The notes beneath the pieces are model-generated. The model saw only the letters and a program-made list of their open reading frames with translations. It was not told the DNA's origin and searched no databases. 38,824 nucleotides of DNA from Gammaproteobacteria bacterium (GTDB taxonomy: Bacteria; Pseudomonadota; Gammaproteobacteria; Ga0077536): contig CANFVX010000003.1 in the NCBI GenBank assembly GCA_947450495.1, positions 1 through 38,824 on the forward strand. The letters run 5' to 3'. The position numbers and the translations under genes were made by a program. This document shows, one piece after another, positions 1 through 7,407 of this stretch (its first letter is position 1; each line of letters starts with the position of its first letter).

Positions 1-1380
1 CATGCCCGCCCCCGTGCCTTTGGCCTTGGTGGTGTAGAAGGGCTCGAATACCTGATTGAGGTGCTCGGCGGCGATACCGCAGCCGGTGTCGGTCACGCTC
101 AGCATCACGAAGTCGCCTGAAACCGCCTCGAGTTCGTGGGGGAACTGCTCGTGGCTTAGCGTCACGTTGGCGGTTTCAATCCGCAGTTGGCCACCCTTCG
201 GCATGGCATCTCGCGCGTTGAGGGCAAGATAGAGCAGCGTGTTTTCCAGTTGGGAGGAGTCGACCAGCGTGGGCCACAGGGCGGGCTCCTGCTCGATGTC
301 GATCACGATGCGGGCGTCTAGCGTGCGTCTGAGCACTTCGCGAATGGCATCAACCGTTTTATTGACATCCTGCAGTTCGGGTCGCAACGCATTCCGCTGG
401 GCAAAGGTCAGTAGCCGGCTGGTAAGTTCAGACCCCCGGCGAGCGGCCCGGCTAATTTCGTTCGCCATGCCGTGCAGCGACGGTTGGGCGGCCAATCGCT
501 GTACCAGTAATTCGGCGTAGCCCAAAGTCACCGTCAGCACGTTGTTAAAATCGTGGGCGACACCCGCGCTCAGTTGCGCGACCGCGTCGAGGCGCTGCGT
601 GCGCTGCGCCAGTTCTTCCTTCGACTTGCGATCGGTCGCATCCCGTTCAATCGCAACCCAGTGGGTGTACCAGCCGGTGGCATCGGCCATCGGCACAATA
701 TCGAGTTCCAGCCAGAAGGGCGTGCCCGCCTTGGTGTAGTTGATGAGCTCGCAACGCACCGGTTGCCACTGATCCATAGCCCGACGAATCAGGTCCAACG
801 CCGTGCGCTGGGTAAGCGCGCCTTGCAGGATGCGGGGAGTTTGGCCAATGGCTTCCTCGCGGGTGAAACCGGTGCGCCGTTCAAACGCATCGTTTACATA
901 GACGATTCGAGGGTAGGGAGTGTCGACGCCACCGGCATCGGTGATGATCACGATGTCGTTCAGGCGATCGAGGGCTTTGCTGAGCAGCGTGCCATCGACT
1001 TCCGATGCTGTGACGGCCCTGGACTCTATGAGTTGAAGCGACCAACCCCAGCTGTGTCCTTGAACGCGCAGGCGCCAGTCGCTGGCACTGGTCCGCAGTG
1101 GGTTTGCCTGTAGCGTTGACACCGCTTCGGCAGAGGTTGTCGCTAGCGCTTGTGCCACGGCTTCCCTGCTCGACACGGGCCAGAGTTCCCAGAGCGGCAT
1201 CCCGATCAATTCGGCGGGATCCAAATTGAACGCGCGCCCGCTGGCGGCATTTGCCTGGGTGATGCGCCACTGCCGATCGGTGAGGAAGAGCGGTTCCGGC
1301 AGGGTGTGGAGCACATCCAGTACAGAGGTCTGGTCGTTTGTGCTGGCCGTCGATGCATCCTGAATGGCGTTGTTGCTCAC
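1..1380 (-). CDS. PAS-domain sensor histidine kinase (C-terminus truncated by window edge)
   Basis: Minus-strand frame open from GTG at 1380 to the window edge. Contains the H-box DAVAQLSAGVAHDFNN and an ATPase motif TDTGCGI...FEPFYTTKAKGTGAGM; the upstream part resembles PAS domains. Absent from the supplied ORF track. Confidence 0.85.
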   Translation of the reverse strand, partial: MSNNAIQDASTASTNDQTSVLDVLHTLPEPLFLTDRQWRITQANAASGRAFNLDPAELIGMPLWELWPVSSREAVAQALATTSAEAVSTLQANPLRTSASDWRLRVQGHSWGWSLQLIESRAVTASEVDGTLLSKALDRLNDIVIITDAGGVDTPYPRIVYVNDAFERRTGFTREEAIGQTPRILQGALTQRTALDLIRRAMDQWQPVRCELINYTKAGTPFWLELDIVPMADATGWYTHWVAIERDATDRKSKEELAQRTQRLDAVAQLSAGVAHDFNNVLTVTLGYAELLVQRLAAQPSLHGMANEISRAARRGSELTSRLLTFAQRNALRPELQDVNKTVDAIREVLRRTLDARIVIDIEQEPALWPTLVDSSQLENTLLYLALNARDAMPKGGQLRIETANVTLSHEQFPHELEAVSGDFVMLSVTDTGCGIAAEHLNQVFEPFYTTKAKGTGAGM

Positions 1381-1543
1381 ATGATTTCCTTATTTGACAG
1401 GCGAAGTATCCGCGAACACTTCGGGCTTGGCACGCGCGGCGAGTCGCACTCCCGCGTCATCGGGGTGGTGAGCCGCGCCGGAACGCAGTTACCATCGCCA
1501 GCTGACCCGTTATTGATAACTTCGGACCAAGAGTGCCCCGGTG

Positions 1544-2626
1544 ATGAAAGCGAGCGCTAATCTCCCGCGATGGACCATTGCCAGCCCGGTGCTGGGCTGG
1601 CTGCTTCTGGCCGCAGGCCAGCTGCCACTCGGTCCGTGGTTTTACGGGGTGCTGCTTGTGGGCTTGTTCGCGGCCGTGCTGGCCGCGGTGCATCACGCAG
1701 AAGTGGTGGCGCATCGGGTCGGTGAACCGTTCGGCACGCTGCTGCTCGCGGTTGCCATCACCACCATCGAAGTGGCCTTGATTGTGTCGATGATGATGTC
1801 GGCCGGCGCCGGTGGTGCGGAACTCGCGCGCGATACCGTGTTTGCGGCGGTGATGATTATCCTCAACGGCATTATTGGTCTGTGTCTGCTACTAGGCGCT
1901 TCCCGCCACCGCGAACAGACGTTTCATCAGCATGGCGTGAACGCTTCGCTCACGACGCTGGCCGCGATCGTGGTCCTGACCCTGGTGCTGCCCAACTACA
2001 CGGAAAGCGTGCCGGGCCCGTTCTACAGCGCTAGCCAACTCGCGTTCATCGCGCTGGTGTCGTTGGCGCTTTACGGCACGTTTGTGCTGGTGCAGACCGT
2101 GCGCCACCGGGATTACTTTTTAGCAGTGGACGCAGGTGCCGCAGGCCACGTCCCTCACGCCTCACCGTCAACCCGCACGGCCGTGCTGAGCGGGGTGTTG
2201 ATGGTGATTGGGCTGGGCGCGGTGGTGTTGTTGGCGAAGTCGCTTGCGCCAGTGCTGGAGTCTGCGGTGGAGGCGATAGGCGCGCCACAGGCTTTCGTTG
2301 GCGTCATCATCGCGCTGTTCGTCTTGCTGCCCGAAGGCCTCGCCGCGATTACGGCCGCCCGCCATAACCGCCTGCAAACCAGCCTTAATCTCGCATTGGG
2401 GTCGGCGCTGGCGAGTATCGCGCTCACCATTCCCGTGGTGGCCGCCGTGTCGCTGTGGCAGGGCTGGCCGCTGGCGCTGGGCATCGATCAGAAATCGACC
2501 GTCTTGCTGATGCTGTCCCTGATGGTGGCAACGCTGTCCTTCGGCACCGGCCGCACGACCATCATGCAGGGGGCCGTGCATCTGGTGTTGTTTGCGGTGT
2601 ATTTGTTTACGTCGGTCATTCCCTGA
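1544..2626 (+). CDS. Calcium/proton antiporter, ChaA-like (multi-TM)
   Basis: About 360 aa polytopic protein with cation-exchanger-like motifs (GEPFGTLLLAVAITTIEVALIVSMM; LFVLLPEGLAAITAARHNRLQTSLNLALGSALASIALTIP). ATG at 1544, alternative GTG at 1541. Confidence 0.8.
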   Translation: MKASANLPRWTIASPVLGWLLLAAGQLPLGPWFYGVLLVGLFAAVLAAVHHAEVVAHRVGEPFGTLLLAVAITTIEVALIVSMMMSAGAGGAELARDTVFAAVMIILNGIIGLCLLLGASRHREQTFHQHGVNASLTTLAAIVVLTLVLPNYTESVPGPFYSASQLAFIALVSLALYGTFVLVQTVRHRDYFLAVDAGAAGHVPHASPSTRTAVLSGVLMVIGLGAVVLLAKSLAPVLESAVEAIGAPQAFVGVIIALFVLLPEGLAAITAARHNRLQTSLNLALGSALASIALTIPVVAAVSLWQGWPLALGIDQKSTVLLMLSLMVATLSFGTGRTTIMQGAVHLVLFAVYLFTSVIP

Positions 2627-2657
2627 TCCGCAGGCTGTTGCCGGCCAAAAGATCCAC

Positions 2658-3539
2658 ATGCGATTTCAATCTCCCGCGCGTGACACCCTGCCGGCGGCGC
2701 GCCTGAGTCATCCCATCTTTGCGCCCTTTGCGGCCTATCGCCCGTTGCTGGAAGGCCCGCAGTGGCCCGCGCTCGAGGCGCTATCGCACTACTGGGCGTC
2801 GCCTTTACACCGGTTTAGCCGGCTGCCGTTGCGATTCGTGGCCCAAACGCCGGCGCTCACGGCCGACGGCTTGCATTACGAGCAGCGCATTTACACACGC
2901 GGTGAAATCGCCACGCGACTGGAGAACTGGCACGACCTGTTTAACGCCTTGATGTGGTTTGAACGCTTCGACCTCAAATGCGCGGTCAACGCGGCCTATA
3001 TCCAGGAGTTTGCGGCGCCTGCCGCAGGACCGCGCACCCGGCGGCAGGCGGCCTTGACGCATTTCGACGAAGGCGGCGCGATTGTGTTGTTACGCACAGG
3101 AGCGAGCCTCTCTTTATGGGACAGCCACGATTGGCCAGCCCTGTTCTCGCCAGCGCACTGGGCCGACTGTCATTCGATCGTGGTGTTTGGTCATGCCTTG
3201 CTGGAACAATGCCTGATGCCCAACGCGCTACCGGTCGCCAAATGCCTGGTGGCGTCTCTGGAATCCGGGCAGGACGCGGCCGAGGGGGTGGCCGCGATGG
3301 CGCTGGAGATTGCGGAAGGTCGCTTGCTACGAGATCCCAAAGATTTGCGCCCGCTGCCATTGGTGGGTATTCCGGGCTGGCATGATGCCGCTGACGACCC
3401 CGCATTTTTCGCCAATACGCCCTGCTTCAGACCTTTGCGGGCAGGACGTTGTTATCCGCCGCTGTGGCATCGGCCACGAGCGGAACATTCAGAATTTCCG
3501 CTAGCTGGGGGCTTGCGACTTACCGTCGCTGCCCGTTAG
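2658..3539 (+). CDS. DUF3025 domain-containing protein
   Basis: Contains ENWHDLFNALMWFERFDLKCAVNAAYIQE and FGHALLEQC, typical of DUF3025. ATG at 2658 preferred over the longer ORF start at 2592. Confidence 0.75.
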   Translation: MRFQSPARDTLPAARLSHPIFAPFAAYRPLLEGPQWPALEALSHYWASPLHRFSRLPLRFVAQTPALTADGLHYEQRIYTRGEIATRLENWHDLFNALMWFERFDLKCAVNAAYIQEFAAPAAGPRTRRQAALTHFDEGGAIVLLRTGASLSLWDSHDWPALFSPAHWADCHSIVVFGHALLEQCLMPNALPVAKCLVASLESGQDAAEGVAAMALEIAEGRLLRDPKDLRPLPLVGIPGWHDAADDPAFFANTPCFRPLRAGRCYPPLWHRPRAEHSEFPLAGGLRLTVAAR

Positions 3540-3569
3540 ATCAGCAGCACTACGAGGGGAGCACTTTTC

Positions 3570-4121
3570 ATGCGCAATGCATTGCAGGACCAACTGTTGA
3601 AAGCAGGTCTGGTCAAGGAAAAGGAAGTCAAGGAAGCACACAAGCAGCAGCGGAAGGAAGACCGCCGCACACCGCCCAACAAGGCCGATGCCGCCGCCGA
3701 AGCGCGGGCAAAAAGCGCCCGCGCACAGGCCGAAAAAGCGCAGGCCGAAAAACTGGCGCGCGATCGTGCCCTCAACGCCGAGCGGGAAGCGCGCGCCGCG
3801 CGCAAAGCGCTGGTAGCGCAGGTCGCGCAACTGATCGAACCGCATCGACGCCCTCACAACAACGGCGAAGAGGCCTACAACTTTGTTGATGGCGCGGCGG
3901 TCAAACGCATTTATGTCAACGCCGAGATGCGCGCCGCGCTGGCTGCCGGTGAACTTGCGATCGTCCGGATGCGGAGTCGCTACGCGGTGGTGACGCCGGA
4001 AGGCGCGGCGGCGGTGCAGGCGGTAGCGCCCAATTTCCTGATCATGCAGAACGACGATGCCCCGCCCGTGGTCGATGAGGCCTACCTCGAACATCCGGTG
4101 CCCGACGACCTGACGTGGTGA
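3570..4121 (+). CDS. DUF2058 family protein (YaiL-like)
   Basis: MRNALQDQLLKAGLVKEKEVKEAHKQQRKE, Lys/Ala-rich coiled middle and YNFVDGAAVKRIYVNAEMRAALAAGELAIVR are characteristic of the family. Confidence 0.85.
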   Translation: MRNALQDQLLKAGLVKEKEVKEAHKQQRKEDRRTPPNKADAAAEARAKSARAQAEKAQAEKLARDRALNAEREARAARKALVAQVAQLIEPHRRPHNNGEEAYNFVDGAAVKRIYVNAEMRAALAAGELAIVRMRSRYAVVTPEGAAAVQAVAPNFLIMQNDDAPPVVDEAYLEHPVPDDLTW

Positions 4122-4220
4122 GCGTGCTGCACCGGTCGCGCATTCGCGGCGTCGCCCGTAACATGCCGCCATGTTTAACACTGCCCCGCACTGGCGCTAC
4201 GACAATTGGGGGATCCGCTC

Positions 4221-4751
4221 ATGAGTAACTTCATGCCGGAAGACGACGGCTTTATCAGCAAGTCCGCGCTCAAACGCGAACATCACGGAATCCGCGCGCT
4301 GGGCGAGGAGTTGATTGGTCTGGGCGATCGTCAACTCAAGCGACTTAATCTCGAGGAATCCGTTCGCGATGCGGTCATCGAAGGGCGGCGGCTCAAGCAT
4401 GGCGCCCTCCAGCGACACCTTCGCCATCTGGCGAATCTGCTGACCGACATCGATCACACTGCGATCCGCGATGCGCTGGCCGCGATGCGCGAGCCGCATC
4501 GGGTGGACGTGCGGCTGCTGCACGAAGTAGAGCGTTGGCGCGATGCCCTGCTGGCAGGCGACGATGGCTGCATGGCGGAAATTCAAACGCGCTGCCCGGG
4601 CATCGATATGACCCAACTGCGTTCGCTCACCGCTGAAGCCCGCACAGATAAAGCCACCGGGCGTTCGCCTAAATATGCCCGCCAGCTCTTCAGCTTTTTA
4701 CGGCTGGCGCGACAGGCGAGCGTCGCGGCAGTCGCCGCTCAGGACCAATAA
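4221..4751 (+). CDS. DarP/YjgA-like 50S ribosome biogenesis factor (DUF615)
   Basis: ISKSALKREHHGIRALGEELIGL...RRLKHGALQRHLRHLANLL pattern of the YjgA family. ATG at 4221 preferred over TTG at 4206. Confidence 0.8.
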   Translation: MSNFMPEDDGFISKSALKREHHGIRALGEELIGLGDRQLKRLNLEESVRDAVIEGRRLKHGALQRHLRHLANLLTDIDHTAIRDALAAMREPHRVDVRLLHEVERWRDALLAGDDGCMAEIQTRCPGIDMTQLRSLTAEARTDKATGRSPKYARQLFSFLRLARQASVAAVAAQDQ

Positions 4752-4801
4752 TCCGCTAACCATCACCGGGCGGCAGGCAGCCGAACCCGCGCAGGACCCC
4801 C

Positions 4802-5635
4802 ATGTTCACGTATCTCAATCCCGCCGTGCGCCAGCGACTCATCGCCAACGGCAAACTCATTCGCATCAACGCGCAGGGCGCGTCCATCAGCGCCGAACTG
4901 CCGCCGCCGGAAGGCGAGCTGGCGATCAATGTGCTGGGCCCGATCCCCTTGCCCGTGCAGCTCGACGGGGTGGAGATCAAGACGCAGTGGTATGCCACGG
5001 TGCGCAGTACCGAACTCGCCAAGGTGGAAGAGCTGGCGCGCGATCTGAATCGACAGGGCGGGCAGCATTTGTTTGCCACGCTGGCTTCCAGTCTGGCGGT
5101 GAACAGCGTGCTCATGATTGGGGAGCCTGCGCAGATGCAAAACCCGTTGGTGCGCGTGCATTCCAGCTGCCTTACGGGCGATGTGTTTGGTTCGCAGCGC
5201 TGCGAATGCGGCCCGCAGTTCACCGCCGCGCTCCAGCGCATCAACCAAGAACCGGGCGGCGGGATGCTGATTTACATGTCTGGACATGAAGGACGAGGCA
5301 TCGGGCTGTGGGCCAAGGCCGCCACCTATCTCCTGCAGGATGCGGGGGAAAATACCTACGAGGCCAACCGCACCCTCGGTTTGCCGGACGACTCCCGAGA
5401 TTTCACCGACGCGGCCGCGCTGCTGCATCACTTCGTCGGTCAGGCGCCGTTTCGGCTGCTGACCAACAATCCGAAAAAGATTCGCGACCTCAACGCCTTC
5501 GGGCTGACCGACATCACGCCGGTGCGCCACATCACCGGCGTGAGCGAATGGAATCGCCGCTACCTCGCGGCCAAGCGCGACTGGGGCCACGCGCTGTCGG
5601 ACCTGGATATCGCCCCTAACGCGCCCAAACCCTGA
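4802..5635 (+). CDS. ribA: GTP cyclohydrolase II homologue (RibA family)
   Basis: RVHSSCLTGDVFGSQRCECGPQ (Zn Cys pattern), HEGRGIGLWAKAATYLLQD, RTLGLPDDSRDF and LLTNNPKKIRDLNAFG. The N-terminus is divergent. Confidence 0.75.
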   Translation: MFTYLNPAVRQRLIANGKLIRINAQGASISAELPPPEGELAINVLGPIPLPVQLDGVEIKTQWYATVRSTELAKVEELARDLNRQGGQHLFATLASSLAVNSVLMIGEPAQMQNPLVRVHSSCLTGDVFGSQRCECGPQFTAALQRINQEPGGGMLIYMSGHEGRGIGLWAKAATYLLQDAGENTYEANRTLGLPDDSRDFTDAAALLHHFVGQAPFRLLTNNPKKIRDLNAFGLTDITPVRHITGVSEWNRRYLAAKRDWGHALSDLDIAPNAPKP

Positions 5636-5668
5636 AATCCCGTTAGCCATCGTTCAAGGAGAACCCTC

Positions 5669-6142
5669 ATGTTGAAGACTCGCCTGCAGTCGCTTGCGCT
5701 TGTGGCGCTACTCGGCGTTACCGGCACGCTCAGCGCCGCTGAAGCGACCAAACCGGGCTATGACCGCCACGCGCGCGGCATGGCCGCGCTCAGCACGATC
5801 ACCGGCGACGGCGCCGGCAAGATGGTGGAAAGCCTGCGCGACGTCGCGCCCGAATTGAGCGACTGGGTGATCGACTTCGGTTATGGCGACGTGGTGTCGC
5901 GTCCCGAACTCAGCCTGCACACCCGCGAACTGGCCACCGTCGCCGCGCTGACCGCGCTCGGCAATGCGCAGCCGCAGCTGAAGTCGCACATCAAAGGCGC
6001 GTTGAACGCCGGCTGCACGCCGCGAGAAATCGTGGAGGTGATTATGCAGATGGCCGTGTACGCCGGTTTCCCGGCCGCGATTAACGGCATTCTCGCCGCC
6101 AAGGAAGTGTTTGCCGAGCGCGGGGTGAAGGTCGAGCACTGA
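5669..6142 (+). CDS. Carboxymuconolactone decarboxylase (AhpD-like) family protein with predicted signal peptide
   Basis: N-terminal signal-like MLKTRLQSLALVALLGVTGTLSAAEA, then LHTRELATVAALTALGNAQPQLKSHIKGALNAGCTPREIVEVIMQMAVYAGFPAAINGI (CMD fold). Confidence 0.75.
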   Translation: MLKTRLQSLALVALLGVTGTLSAAEATKPGYDRHARGMAALSTITGDGAGKMVESLRDVAPELSDWVIDFGYGDVVSRPELSLHTRELATVAALTALGNAQPQLKSHIKGALNAGCTPREIVEVIMQMAVYAGFPAAINGILAAKEVFAERGVKVEH

Positions 6143-6233
6143 GGCCGGGCTGGGCAACGCGGCAGGGCTAGTGAATGACCCTCAATGTGTGCGGTTTGCC
6201 GTTTCAGGCGTCAAAAATTTTAGTGCCACGACT

Positions 6234-6260
6234 CGCCCTTCGACAGGCTCAGGGCGAACG
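6234..6260 (+). repeat. REP-like hairpin, type A (CGCCCTTCGACAGGCTCAGGGCGAACG)
   Basis: Stem CGCCCT/AGGGCG around TTCGACAGGCTC-type loop. Related copies occur at 6286-6320 and 11233-11567. Confidence 0.75.
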
Positions 6261-6285
6261 CTAAATTGATGTGAAAGGTCAAACC

Positions 6286-6320
6286 CCCGTTCGTCCTGAG
6301 CCTGTCAAAGGATGAACGGG
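6286..6320 (-). repeat. REP-like hairpin, type A, inverted copy
   Basis: CCCGTTCGTCCTGAGCCTGTCAAAGGATGAACGGG: outer arms CCCGTTC/GAACGGG, core inverted relative to 6234-6260. Confidence 0.8.
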
Positions 6321-6332
6321 CCGGCACTTTGT

Positions 6333-6416
6333 GAGTTTGGGGTCAGAGTAAAAACTCGAAGAAACGCTTGGGGTCGGCGTCAGTCCGAATAGTTTTTACT
6401 CTGACCCCAAATAGGT
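6333..6416 (-). repeat. Type B hairpin element, copy 1 (inverted relative to copies 2a/2b)
   Basis: Perfect 21-bp inverted repeat TTTGGGGTCAGAGTAAAAACT (6336-6356)/AGTTTTTACTCTGACCCCAAA (6391-6411) with a 34-nt spacer. The 31 nt at 6386-6416 are the exact reverse complement of 11287-11317. Confidence 0.9.
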
Positions 6417-6490
6417 GGGGCCATGGGAAAACCGTCGGCACGGGCCTTAAGCGCGCGGCCGGCTTTTCCCGCGCTCTCCATCGGCCATTG

Positions 6491-6506
6491 TGTGAACCCG
6501 TTCACA
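6491..6506 (+). promoter_or_regulatory. CRP/Vfr-type operator candidate TGTGA-N6-TCACA
   Basis: TGTGAACCCGTTCACA; both 5-nt half-sites match the established CRP core exactly. About 105 bp upstream of the 6611 start codon. Confidence 0.5.
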
Positions 6507-6610
6507 TCGTTTTGTGCGGTTCGGGCAGGATTGCTTGCGCTTGTAGCGGGGGGAGGGGGATTTTCCGGTCTGCTTTTGAACGACCATTGAATCAACCGGG
6601 AACCAGACTA

Positions 6611-7270
6611 ATGAAAAGAACAACGAAGGCAGTAGCGGCTACGGCGCTGACTGCGCTGAGTTTGATGCTGGCGAGCGGTGCGGAAGCGGCGCTGGTGGAG
6701 CGTTCGTTTGATGCCAACGGTAACGTGCAGGCGATTTACGACGACGTGGCCGGTCTCACCTGGCTTCAGGACGCAAACTACGCGCAGACCTCGGGTTATG
6801 ACGCGGATGGCAGGATGAGGTGGACACAAGCCAACGCCTCGGCCGGGAGTTTGAACATTGATGGTGTGACGGGCTGGCGCTTGCCGGGCGGGCCGATGAA
6901 CGATTACCGCAACACGGTGAGCTACAACCAGACCGCGAGCGAGATGGGTAATTTTTTTTACAACGTGCTGGGCGGTACGGCAGGCAGCAATATCACCACT
7001 ACGCATAACGCCAACTACAACCTCTTCAAAAACGTCCAGCCCCCCTTCTTCTATTGGTCCAGCGTTACATTCAATGGCAGCAACAATTGGGGCTTCAACT
7101 TTGGAAACGGTGGCCAGAACCCCACCGGCAACAGCACCAGTCACTTTGGCTGGGCTGTTCGCTCCGGCGACGTAGGCGCAAGTCCGGTGCCCGTGCCGGG
7201 TGCGCTGGTGTTGATGGGGCCCGCGCTGCTGGGCTTGCTGGGCGTGAAACGAAGCCGGCGCCGGGCTTGA
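6611..7270 (+). CDS. Lcl/DUF1566-domain protein with VPLPA/PEP-CTERM-like sorting signal
   Basis: Signal peptide MKRTTKAVAATALTALSLMLASGAEA; Lcl-domain pattern TWLQDANYAQ...WTQANASAGSLNIDGVTGWRLP...FFYWSS...HFGWAVRSGD; C-terminal VPVPGALVLMGPALLGLLGVKRSRRRA (motif + TM + basic tail). The ORF-track start at 6368 runs through repeat B and is rejected. Confidence 0.8.
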   Translation: MKRTTKAVAATALTALSLMLASGAEAALVERSFDANGNVQAIYDDVAGLTWLQDANYAQTSGYDADGRMRWTQANASAGSLNIDGVTGWRLPGGPMNDYRNTVSYNQTASEMGNFFYNVLGGTAGSNITTTHNANYNLFKNVQPPFFYWSSVTFNGSNNWGFNFGNGGQNPTGNSTSHFGWAVRSGDVGASPVPVPGALVLMGPALLGLLGVKRSRRRA

Positions 7271-7317
7271 TCAGCGCTTGGGTGTAGGGTCATTTGGCGC
7301 TAGTTTGAAGGGCTTCA

Positions 7318-7351
7318 GGGGGAGGCTTCCCCCCGCAGGCTTAAGACCTGC
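7318..7351. terminator. Two adjacent stem-loops between convergent genes; possible bidirectional terminator
   Basis: GGGGGA-GGCT-TCCCCC (7318-7333) then GCAGG-CTTAAGA-CCTGC (7335-7351), between convergent stops at 7270 and 7408. No clear T-tract. Confidence 0.35.
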
Positions 7352-7407
7352 GAGACCTTGAGGGCAAACGCGGCGCGCGTCGATGCAAGCAAGCACGCCG
7401 CGCTGCC

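Noticed and set aside
4160-4175. AACATG-CCGC-CATGTT small inverted repeat before the DarP-like gene
   Set aside because: Only 6-bp arms; expected by chance in a window of this size.
6368-6610. N-terminal extension of the ORF ending at 7270
   Set aside because: It runs through repeat B and the intergenic CRP-like site; a normal signal peptide begins at 6611.
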